From: Rhodoplanes serenus
Lineage (GTDB): Bacteria; Pseudomonadota; Alphaproteobacteria; Rhizobiales; Xanthobacteraceae
Length of the DNA: 64,000 nucleotides
NCBI GenBank assembly: GCA_009720755.1
Contig: WNKV01000002.1
Coordinates: 372,001-436,000, forward strand
Direction: 5' to 3'
The position numbers and the translations under genes are program-made. Of the stretch, positions 57,346 through 64,000 are shown in pieces (position 1 is the stretch's first letter; each line of letters begins with the position of its first letter). Under the pieces are notes generated by a model that was given only the letters and a program-made list of their open reading frames with translations, searched no databases and was not told the origin of the DNA.

Positions 57346-58113
57346 ATGAGCCGCCGCCGCCGCATCTACGAAGGCAAGGCGAAGGTCCTCTACGAGGGCC
57401 CGGAGCCGGGAACGTTGATCCAGCACTTCAAGGACGACGCCACCGCCTTCAATGCCAAGAAGCACCAGGTGATCGAAGGGAAGGGTGTACTCAACAACCG
57501 TATCTCCGAGTACCTGTTCCAGCATCTCAACGATATCGGCGTGCCGACGCACTTCATCCGCCGGCTCAACATGCGTGAGCAGCTGATCCGCGAGGTGGAG
57601 ATCATCCCGCTCGAGGTGGTGGTGCGGAACGTGGCGGCGGGATCGCTGTCGCAGCGTCTCGGAATCGAGGAAGGCACCCAGTTGCCGCGCTCGATCATCG
57701 AATTCTACTACAAGAACGACGCTCTCGGTGACCCGATGGTGTCGGAGGAGCACATCACGGCGTTCGGCTGGGCGACCCCCCAGGAGATCGACGACATCAT
57801 GGCGCTGGCCATCCGGGTCAACGACTTCCTGTGCGGCCTCTTCCTCGGCGTCGGCATCCGTCTGGTCGACTTCAAGATGGAATGCGGCCGGCTGTGGGAG
57901 AACGACATGATGCGGATCGTCGTCGCCGACGAGATCTCGCCCGACTCCTGCCGCCTGTGGGACATCAAGTCGAACGAGAAGCTCGACAAGGACCGCTTCC
58001 GCCGCGATCTCGGTGGTCTGCTCGAAGCCTATACCGAGGTGGCGCGCCGGCTCGGCATCATGAGCGAGAACGAGCGCCCGATCGGCAACGGCCCGGTCCT
58101 GGTCAAGGGCTGA
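57346..58113 (+). CDS. purC: PurC, SAICAR synthetase
   Basis: ATP-dependent purine enzyme joining CAIR and aspartate to form SAICAR. The 255-residue protein starts [84 protein letters not shown] and [17 protein letters not shown] are conserved motifs. An in-frame ATG 30 bases upstream would add ten residues, but MSRRRR is the N-terminus I recall from related proteins. A strong terminator follows. The transcript is thus separate from purS-purQ. Confidence 0.97.
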   Translation: MSRRRRIYEGKAKVLYEGPEPGTLIQHFKDDATAFNAKKHQVIEGKGVLNNRISEYLFQHLNDIGVPTHFIRRLNMREQLIREVEIIPLEVVVRNVAAGSLSQRLGIEEGTQLPRSIIEFYYKNDALGDPMVSEEHITAFGWATPQEIDDIMALAIRVNDFLCGLFLGVGIRLVDFKMECGRLWENDMMRIVVADEISPDSCRLWDIKSNEKLDKDRFRRDLGGLLEAYTEVARRLGIMSENERPIGNGPVLVKG

Positions 58114-58152
58114 CGCGAGCCCGGCCGGGCTGTGCGGCCGATCCGACCATTT

Positions 58153-58193
58153 CGAACGCCGCGCGGAGTCACCCCGCGCGGCGTTCGCGTTTT
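58153..58193 (+). terminator. Rho-independent terminator of purC
   Basis: Perfect 14-bp stem CGAACGCCGCGCGG / CCGCGCGGCGTTCG with a seven-base loop, followed by CGTTTT. Confidence 0.88.
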
Positions 58194-58506
58194 GGGGGGC
58201 AGGTGACCACCCTGGGCGAGGGTGGGCCGCGTGCGGCCGGGTGGTTCTCCGCGCCATCGCTATCAATCGGTGCTCCAGGCCGGCCTCTGCGCCGGGCCGG
58301 GTCGGCGCTGCGGTGGATGCGAGACCTATCGCCTCTCGTGCTTCCTTGACGTGGCGATCCTTGGGGTCGGCGTCGAGGTGGTATGATCAGCCCGCGACAA
58401 CACGTCCCGGTGGGGAGCCCGTGGCTCTGCCGCTCCGCCCCCCTGGCTGGAGCTTCCGCCGGCGGCGGCCTATCCTGGTCACGGGGGAGCGAGCCGGAGA
58501 ACCGTC
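58194..58506. promoter_or_regulatory. Gap before the Uma2 gene with a weak promoter candidate
   Basis: A -10-like TATGAT (58382-58387) lies 15 bases after TTGGGG (58361-58366), which is a poor -35 and short spacing. Otherwise no gene or repeat is visible. Confidence 0.25.
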
Positions 58507-59082
58507 ATGGGCGTGCCCAGGATCAGCACCGGACCGATGTCGATCGACGAGTTCTACGCCTTCACGGACACCCGCCCCGACGAGGAAAAGTGGGAGCTGA
58601 TCGACGGGGAGCCGGTCATGCAGGCGTCGCCGGGGTATTCGCACCAGTTGATCGTGTCCAACATCATCATGGCTCTCGGGGCGGCGCAGCGAGCCCGCCC
58701 GGAGGCCGGATGGAGAGTCATTCCAGGGCTGGGGATTCGCTTGGGAACGAGCCGGCCCGAGCCCGACGCCATGGTGGTTCCGAGTCGCGGCGCCGCGGTC
58801 GACCTGCGGGTCCGTCACCGCGACGACGTCCTCGTCGTCTTCGAGGTCCTGTCGCCGTCCACCGCCGACCGCGATCTCCGCTGGAAGCGCAACGCCTACA
58901 CGTCGCTGCCTTCACTCACCCATTACGTCGTGATCGCCCAGGATGCGGTCGAGGTGGTGGTGTTCGCGCGTGACGACGGCTTTGCCGAGCAGCGCCTGAC
59001 ATCCCCGGACGATGTGGTCGCGTTCCCGGACCTCGGCGTCACCCTGCCGCTGACCGAGATTTTCCGCGACACCGGGCTGTGA
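58507..59082 (+). CDS. Uma2 family endonuclease-like protein (DUF820)
   Basis: A 191-residue restriction-endonuclease-fold protein of the Uma2 family. Residues 10-30 (MSIDEFYAFTDTRPDEEKWE) and LIDGEPVMQASPGYSHQLI open it; the PD-(D/E)xK-like core is RPEPDAMVV followed by DVLVVFEVLSPSTADRDLRWKRNAY, giving a likely Asp and Glu-x-Ser/Lys arrangement. The family is common in cyanobacteria and present in many soil bacteria; function is unknown. It sits between purC and purS, with no evident link to purine synthesis, and may have been inserted there. Confidence 0.85.
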   Translation: MGVPRISTGPMSIDEFYAFTDTRPDEEKWELIDGEPVMQASPGYSHQLIVSNIIMALGAAQRARPEAGWRVIPGLGIRLGTSRPEPDAMVVPSRGAAVDLRVRHRDDVLVVFEVLSPSTADRDLRWKRNAYTSLPSLTHYVVIAQDAVEVVVFARDDGFAEQRLTSPDDVVAFPDLGVTLPLTEIFRDTGL

Positions 59083-59207
59083 CGGGACATCGCCCGGGAC
59101 GTCGGTGCCGGGCAAAGTGGTGGGCTGGTGACCTGTCGAGGCTACCGCGTGTTGACGCAGTGGTGGGGCGCCCGTATGGACCAGCATCGGAATTTTCGAG
59201 GCGACCC

Positions 59208-59450
59208 ATGAAAGCCCGCGTCACCGTCACGTTGAAATCCGGGGTTCTCGACCCCCAGGGCAAGGCCATCGAGGGAGCGCTCAAGTCGCTCGGTGTCGAC
59301 GGGATCGCCAGCGTCCGCCAGGGCAAGGTGTTCGACGTCGAGGTGCCGGGCAGCGACCGCGGCGCCGTCGAGGCGATCCTGCGCGAGGCCGCCGAGCGCC
59401 TGCTCGCCAACACGGTGATCGAGGATTATCGGGTGGAGATCGTCGGATGA
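59208..59450 (+). CDS. purS: PurS subunit of FGAM synthase
   Basis: The 80-residue PurS bridges PurQ and PurL in the multi-subunit formylglycinamidine ribonucleotide (FGAM) synthase. It begins [20 protein letters not shown], followed by [24 protein letters not shown], as expected. The ATG at 59208 is preferred over an upstream in-frame start because it gives the normal length. purQ starts 31 bases downstream. The large subunit gene purL is not in the window. Confidence 0.95.
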   Translation: MKARVTVTLKSGVLDPQGKAIEGALKSLGVDGIASVRQGKVFDVEVPGSDRGAVEAILREAAERLLANTVIEDYRVEIVG

Positions 59451-59481
59451 GGCCGACCTCCGGCACGTTGCGGAGCCTGCC

Positions 59482-60177
59482 ATGAAGTCCGCCGTCCTGG
59501 TTTTTCCCGGCATCAACCGCGAGGGCGACATGGCCCGGGCGCTGCGGCTGTGCGCCGGCAGCGATCCCGCGATGGTCTGGCACACCGAGACGGCGCTGCC
59601 GGCCGGCACCGATCTGGTGGTGCTGCCGGGCGGCTTCTCGTATGGCGACTATCTGCGCTGCGGCGCCATCGCGGCGCGCGCCCCGGTGATGGACGCGGTG
59701 CGGGCCCATGCCGAGCGGGGCGGCCTGGTGCTCGGCATCTGCAACGGGTTCCAGATCCTGTGCGAAGCCGGCCTGCTGCCGGGCGTGCTGATGCGCAATG
59801 CCGGCCTCAAGTTCATCTGCAAGGATGCCTATATCCGGGTCGAGCGGGCCGATACGCCCTTTACCGGCGGCTATCGGGCCGGACAGGTGATCCGGGTGCC
59901 GGTTGCCCATGGCGAAGGCAACTACATGGCCGATTCGGAAACCATCGCCCGCCTCGAGGGCGAGGGCCGGATCGTGTTCCGCTACACGGCGCCGGACGGG
60001 GCGCTGTCGCCCGACTGGAACATGAACGGCTCGATCTACGCCATCGCCGGCATTCTCAACGCGCGCGGCAACGTGCTCGGCATGATGCCGCACCCCGAGA
60101 ACCACATCGAGGCGTCGATGGGCTGCACCGACGGGCGCGGCCTGTTCTCCGGGCTCGGCCGGCACTTCGCGGCCTGA
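59482..60177 (+). CDS. purQ: PurQ, glutaminase subunit of FGAM synthase
   Basis: A 231-residue class I glutamine amidotransferase that supplies ammonia to PurL. The N-terminus [20 protein letters not shown], the nucleophile elbow [18 protein letters not shown] (Cys) and the C-terminal [10 protein letters not shown] (catalytic His and Glu) are visible. Gene order purS-purQ with 31 bases between them indicates co-transcription. Confidence 0.96.
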   Translation: MKSAVLVFPGINREGDMARALRLCAGSDPAMVWHTETALPAGTDLVVLPGGFSYGDYLRCGAIAARAPVMDAVRAHAERGGLVLGICNGFQILCEAGLLPGVLMRNAGLKFICKDAYIRVERADTPFTGGYRAGQVIRVPVAHGEGNYMADSETIARLEGEGRIVFRYTAPDGALSPDWNMNGSIYAIAGILNARGNVLGMMPHPENHIEASMGCTDGRGLFSGLGRHFAA

Positions 60178-60267
60178 GCCGCGCTTCGCCGCCTGAGCGG
60201 CGCTTCGGCCGGAGGCGCCGGCCCGGCCGCCGGCGCGACAGCCCGTGCGCGGTCGCCGAATGCTCGA

Positions 60268-60912
60268 TTACCGCTTGAACGGGTGCCCCGGCATCAGGTC
60301 GTAGGGGTGCGCCCAGCCGGGCAGGGCCTTCATCCGCTCCAGCCAGGCCGCGACATGCGGGTTCTGGGCCGCGATGTCGAAGCCGTACTCCTCGGCCGGA
60401 TAGTAGAGGTAGGCGGTCATCGACACGTCCGCGATGGTGGGCCGCTCGCCGAGCAGGAACGGCCGGCCGGCGAGGCGCTTATCCACCACCGCCAGGGCGG
60501 CTTCGGCGCGGCCGCGCAGGAAGGCCAGCACGGCGGGATCGCCGGGCTTCGGGGCGAAGTTGCGCAGGAAGCGATACGGGCCGAGCATCCCGTTCACCTT
60601 CTGGTTGTCGAACACCATCCAGCGCCACGCCTCCAGCTCCTCGTCCTCGCCTTGCGGCAGGTACTGGCCGGAGCGGCGGGCCAGCCAGGTCAGGCAGACG
60701 CTCGACTGGGTCAGCGTCCGGTCCCCGTGCCGAAGCACCGGAACCTCGCCCATCTCGTTGATCTCCGAGCGGTATTCTGGCGTTCGTGTCTCCCCTTTGG
60801 CGAAGAAGTCGACGAACACCGGCTCCCAGTCGGCGCCGATCAGCTCGAGCATCAGGGCGACCCGGTAGGCATTCCCGGACTGGGCGAAGCAGTAGAGGCG
60901 GTATTCGGCCAT
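60268..60912 (-). CDS. Glutathione S-transferase family protein
   Basis: A 214-residue cytosolic GST. The thioredoxin-like N-terminal domain begins YRLYCFAQSGNAYRVALML, has a SNAIL/TRAP-like GEVPVLRHGDRTLTQSSVCLTWLA loop with the glutathione-binding Ser, and the C-terminal all-helical domain contains GRPFLLGERPTIADVSMTAYLYY. The substrate is unknown. The ATG at 60912 was chosen; the longer upstream frame is Pro/Arg-rich and unlikely to be coding. A GST near purQ/purL is common in Rhizobiales, from memory. Confidence 0.88.
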   Translation of the reverse strand: MAEYRLYCFAQSGNAYRVALMLELIGADWEPVFVDFFAKGETRTPEYRSEINEMGEVPVLRHGDRTLTQSSVCLTWLARRSGQYLPQGEDEELEAWRWMVFDNQKVNGMLGPYRFLRNFAPKPGDPAVLAFLRGRAEAALAVVDKRLAGRPFLLGERPTIADVSMTAYLYYPAEEYGFDIAAQNPHVAAWLERMKALPGWAHPYDLMPGHPFKR

Positions 60913-61228
60913 CGGCTTTCTCGTCGGTGCGGTGGGTCGGATCGGTGCCCCGCGGGACTGGCGCGAGGCTGGAGGCGAAGGTGTGAAACGGGTCTCGGTT
61001 GGCGGGACTCGGCTGGGTGTGGCTCCGAAGGCGGGCCTCGGTGATATCGCGGCGGCGGGCGGGTCGATCACGGGTCGGTGAGAGGGGAGCGGGGGCCGCC
61101 GCGCCGATCGTTCGATACGGCCTACATCCCTACCCTTTTACGCTTTTTAGACGCCTTCCGCCTACAGTTCGTTGGGTGTTCCGGCGGCATGTGTGCCGCG
61201 TCAAGCGCGCGTGGCGTTGGAGTTGCGT
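60913..61228. other. Divergent gap between the GST and stator genes
   Basis: A CTACCCTTTTACGCTTTTTAG patch (about 61,130-61,150) is the only AT-rich part and is the likely promoter area of the stator operon. No protein, hairpin or repeat is supported. Confidence 0.3.
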
Positions 61229-62002
61229 ATGGACATTTCGACCGCGCTCGGTCTGCTCGCGGGTCTCGCCGTGCTCGCCGCCCTCATCCTCATGGGTGGC
61301 GATCTCGGCATGTTCGTCGACAGCCATGCCTTCATCGTCATCTTCGGCGGCGCCTTTGCGGCGACGCTGATCCGCTTCCCGCTGTCGTCGATCTTCCATG
61401 GCCTGCCGCTCGGCATCAAGTTCGCCTTCACGCTGCGGCGGATGACCCAGCGCGAGCTGATCGACGAGATCTCCAACCTGGCCGAGATCGCCCGCAAGCA
61501 GGGGCCGATCGGGCTGGAGAAGGCGGAGACCGAGGACACATTCCTGGCCAAGGGCATCCGGCTCGTCGCCGACGGCTACGACGTCGACTTCATCCGCGAC
61601 AATCTCGAGCGCGACCGCGACAACTTCCTGACCCATCTGGACGAGGGGCAGAAGATCTACCGCGCCATCGGCGACTGCGCCCCGGCCTTCGGCATGATCG
61701 GCACCCTGATCGGCATGGTGCAGATGTTCGCCAACATGACCGATCCCTCCAAGCTCGGCCCGTTCATGGCGGTGGCCCTGCTGGCCACCTTCTACGGCGC
61801 CGCGGTCGCCAACCTGTTCTGCCTGCCCATCGCCGACAAGCTGCATGGCAAGCTGGTCGACGAAGAGATCAACCGCACCCTCATCATCGACGGCGTGCTG
61901 ATGATCCGCGAGGCCAAGAGTCCCTCGGTGGTGCGCGAGATGCTGCTCGCCTACGTGCCGGAGAAGAACCGCGAGGAGATGGTCGAGGCGGCGGCCGCCT
62001 GA
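61229..62002 (+). CDS. Flagellar motor stator protein, PomA type
   Basis: A 257-residue MotA/PomA-family stator subunit that converts ion flow into flagellar torque. Four transmembrane segments are present (near residues 7-22, 32-50, 150-170 and 180-204), with the cytoplasmic charged loop between TM2 and TM3. MDISTALGLLAGLAVLAALILMGGDLGMFVD and PAFGMIGTLIGMVQMFANM...DPSKLGPFMAVALLATFYGA closely resemble Vibrio PomA rather than E. coli MotA, which has a larger loop. The ATG at 61229 gives the PomA N-terminus. The pomB-like gene follows after 137 bases. Confidence 0.9.
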   Translation: MDISTALGLLAGLAVLAALILMGGDLGMFVDSHAFIVIFGGAFAATLIRFPLSSIFHGLPLGIKFAFTLRRMTQRELIDEISNLAEIARKQGPIGLEKAETEDTFLAKGIRLVADGYDVDFIRDNLERDRDNFLTHLDEGQKIYRAIGDCAPAFGMIGTLIGMVQMFANMTDPSKLGPFMAVALLATFYGAAVANLFCLPIADKLHGKLVDEEINRTLIIDGVLMIREAKSPSVVREMLLAYVPEKNREEMVEAAAA

Positions 62003-62139
62003 TGCGGCCCCGCAGGGGAGTGCTGCGCGGTCCGATCCGGCCGGATCGGGCTTCGCTCTGCAAGTCTTGACATGAGCGCATCGTCGGGCGTGACGGGTCC
62101 ACCTCGCCGCGCGATGCGCTCGTCGCGGAGACGATCGGG

Positions 62140-62967
62140 ATGGCACGGCGCAAGGACGGTGGGCACGGTGGGGGGCACGGGTGGTTCGTCACCTTCGCCG
62201 ACCTCATGGGGCTGCTCGTCGCCTTCTTCGTCATGCTGTGCGCGTTCTCGACCCAGGACCAGCAGAAGCTCCAGATCGTCGCCGGCTCGATGCGCGACGC
62301 CTTCGGGGTGCAGAACAACATCCGCTACTCGGGCATCATCGAGGTGCCCGGCCTGCCGACCCGGCCGAGGCTCAAGAACGCCGCCCACATCCCGCCCGAG
62401 GAGGCGTCCGCCAATCCGACGCCCGACCAGCACGACCGCAACCGCAGCGCGGGGGCCCGCCTGAAGCAGGACAAGGCGTTCGCGCTCGCGGCGGCCTCGC
62501 TGCGCCAGGCCCTCCAGGACATGCCGGAGCTGACCGAGGTCTCCAAGCACATCATGATCGAGGAGACCCGGGAGGGGCTGAACGTCGAGATCGTCGACCA
62601 GGACGGCCGCTCGATGTTCCCGGAAGGGTCGCGCGAACCCTACGAGCGCACCCGCCGGTTGATCGAGAAGCTCAGCGTGCCGCTCAAGGCCACCCCGTTC
62701 CGCATCTCCATCACCGGCCATACCTCCGCCACCCGCACCCCGTTCCGCCCCGGATTCGGCCCCTGGGAGCTGTCGGCCGAGCGGGCCAATGCGGTGCGGC
62801 GAATCCTGGAGGAGGAGGGCGTGTCCACCGCCAACTTCTTCATGGTGGCCGGCAAGGCCGATACCCAGCCGCTGTTCCCGGACGATCCCTATATTGCGGC
62901 AAACCGCCGCGTGACCATCACGCTGATGCGGGAAGAGCCTCCAATTCCTCTCGATTTTGCTCCGTGA
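62140..62967 (+). CDS. Flagellar motor stator protein, PomB type (OmpA domain)
   Basis: A 275-residue MotB/PomB-family protein with one transmembrane segment (about residues 14-34). Asp21 in WFVTFADLMGLLVAFFVML is the ion-binding residue, and the next part STQDQQKLQIVAGSMRDAFGVQN matches PomB after TM1. A plug/linker follows, and the C-terminal OmpA-like peptidoglycan-binding domain contains ISITGHTSA and WELSAERANAVRRILEEEG. The PomB-like core suggests Na+ rather than H+ coupling, though that cannot be settled from sequence alone. No flagellar genes are close by. Confidence 0.92.
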   Translation: MARRKDGGHGGGHGWFVTFADLMGLLVAFFVMLCAFSTQDQQKLQIVAGSMRDAFGVQNNIRYSGIIEVPGLPTRPRLKNAAHIPPEEASANPTPDQHDRNRSAGARLKQDKAFALAAASLRQALQDMPELTEVSKHIMIEETREGLNVEIVDQDGRSMFPEGSREPYERTRRLIEKLSVPLKATPFRISITGHTSATRTPFRPGFGPWELSAERANAVRRILEEEGVSTANFFMVAGKADTQPLFPDDPYIAANRRVTITLMREEPPIPLDFAP

Positions 62968-63175
62968 CGGCATTGTCTGCGACTTGATGGTGGGGCCGGG
63001 GCCGACCATCTAGGCTCGACCGTCGGCCGATCGGCATGGCCCGTCCGACCTTGGCGGCGGTTGTGCGCGGCGTCGGGCGTGCTATTGGCGTGGCGTGCCG
63101 GCGGCAGCGGGGCGCCTTCCAGGGGCGTGCTCGGACGTTCGACGGCTCGATGGCGGGTTCGGATCGACGGCACCA

Positions 63176-64000
63176 ATGAACGAAGCGACCCGCGATACCG
63201 CGTCGGCGGACCGACACGACACCTCCGCCCACGGCAACGCCTCCGCCCACGGCGACGCCTCCGCGCGCAGCGACACGACGGCGCGCAACGGGCGCCACGG
63301 CTCCGGCTTCTGGGGCCTCACGCTCGGCAGCATCGGCGTCGTCTATGGCGACATCGGCACCAGCCCCCTTTACGCCTTCCGCGAGGCGCTGCGAGCGGCG
63401 GTCGGCCACGGGCCGATCACGCAAGGCGCGGTGCTCGGGGTGCTGTCCCTGATCATCTGGGCGCTGATCATCGTGGTCACCGCCAAATACGTGCTGCTGC
63501 TGCTGCGGGCCGACAACCACGGCGAGGGCGGGACGCTGTCACTCACCGCGCTCGCCTCGCGGGCGGTGGGGCGCCGCACCATGCCGATCGTCATGCTTGG
63601 TATCATCGGGGCGGCCATGTTCTACGGCGACTCGGTGATCACGCCGGCCATCTCGGTGCTGTCGGCTGTCGAGGGCCTCAAGATCGTCACCCCGGCCTTC
63701 GAGCATGCGGTGCTGCCGTTCACGGTGACCATCCTGGTCGCCCTGTTCGCGGTGCAGTCGCGCGGCACCGCCGGGGTCGCCACCTTCTTCGGTCCGGTGA
63801 TGGTGGTGTGGTTCCTGGCGCTGGCCGGCCTCGGGCTCCTGCACATCGCCGACGATCCGCACGTCTTCGGTGCCATCAACCCGCTGCATGGCGCCCGCTT
63901 CGTGATCGAGCATCCGGTCACCGGCCTGGTCACCCTCGGGCTGGTGTTTCTGGCCGTGACGGGCGGGGAGGCGCTCTATGCCGATCTCGGCCATTTCGGC
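63176..64000 (+). CDS. kup: Kup potassium transporter (partial, cut by window end)
   Basis: The first 275 codons of a Kup/HAK/KUP K+ uptake permease; the rest lies beyond the window. After a hydrophilic N-terminal tail of about 40 residues with short His/Gly/Ala-rich repeats ([14 protein letters not shown]) comes the family hallmark [25 protein letters not shown], then [43 protein letters not shown] and the beginning of later helices ending with [20 protein letters not shown]. About seven transmembrane segments are included. The ATG at 63176 was chosen for lack of a better upstream start. Confidence 0.93.
   Translation, partial: MNEATRDTASADRHDTSAHGNASAHGDASARSDTTARNGRHGSGFWGLTLGSIGVVYGDIGTSPLYAFREALRAAVGHGPITQGAVLGVLSLIIWALIIVVTAKYVLLLLRADNHGEGGTLSLTALASRAVGRRTMPIVMLGIIGAAMFYGDSVITPAISVLSAVEGLKIVTPAFEHAVLPFTVTILVALFAVQSRGTAGVATFFGPVMVVWFLALAGLGLLHIADDPHVFGAINPLHGARFVIEHPVTGLVTLGLVFLAVTGGEALYADLGHFG

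Overview
The window is high-GC chromosomal DNA of an alphaproteobacterium, most likely a member of the Hyphomicrobiales (Rhizobiales) close to Rhodoplanes, Bradyrhizobium or Rhodopseudomonas. This rests on the order of the division and cell-wall (dcw) genes, the long FtsZ linker, a DUF1476-type ATPase inhibitor, monomeric isocitrate dehydrogenase and many palindromic intergenic repeats built on ATGGCCGGG...CCCGGCCAT. The genus is an inference. No tRNA, rRNA, CRISPR array, transposase or prophage was recognised.

Positions 1-20,500 hold the dcw cluster and neighbours on the plus strand: ftsW, murG, murC, a class I glutamine amidotransferase, murB, ddl, ftsQ, ftsA, ftsZ, lpxC, bamD, recN and ligA. 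Two insertions on the minus strand break the cluster: a small GIY-YIG nuclease gene among palindromic repeats, and a tandem pair of DUF4239-like membrane proteins between murB and ddl.

Positions 20,700-31,900 are mixed. A GntR/FCD regulator is divergent from a D-glucarate catabolic set: a TctC-type binding protein, glucarate dehydratase, 2-dehydro-3-deoxyglucarate aldolase and tartronate semialdehyde reductase. Then come an SDR oxidoreductase, an aminopeptidase P-like M24 protein, two related small proteins of unknown function, and prmA. Positions 31,900-32,900 are non-coding and contain a 19-bp tandem repeat, a palindromic repeat pair and an array of DnaA-box-like GTCCACA motifs.

Positions 32,900-51,000 are the metabolic highlight, an apparently complete anaerobic phenylacetate pathway. 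Read from the right on the minus strand it runs padB-padC-padD (phenylacetyl-CoA:acceptor oxidoreductase), padE-padF-padG-padH-padI (phenylglyoxylate dehydrogenase, CoA-benzoylating), padJ (phenylacetate-CoA ligase), a Liv-type ABC importer (livH, M, G, F, K) and a PaaX-family repressor. Most junctions are ATGA stop/start overlaps. Divergent from padB lie a FlK-like hot-dog thioesterase and fdhD, a sulfurtransferase that activates molybdo-bis-MGD enzymes such as PadB. The expected route is phenylacetate to phenylacetyl-CoA to phenylglyoxylate to benzoyl-CoA. Benzoyl-CoA reductase is not in the window.

Positions 51,000-64,000 return to housekeeping: monomeric icd, a cold-shock protein, a small Cys-cluster protein, trmJ fused to a degenerate DUF559 domain, cytochrome b561, the ATPase zeta inhibitor, purC, a Uma2 protein, purS, purQ, a glutathione S-transferase, a PomA/PomB-type flagellar stator pair, and the first 275 codons of kup, which is cut by the window end.
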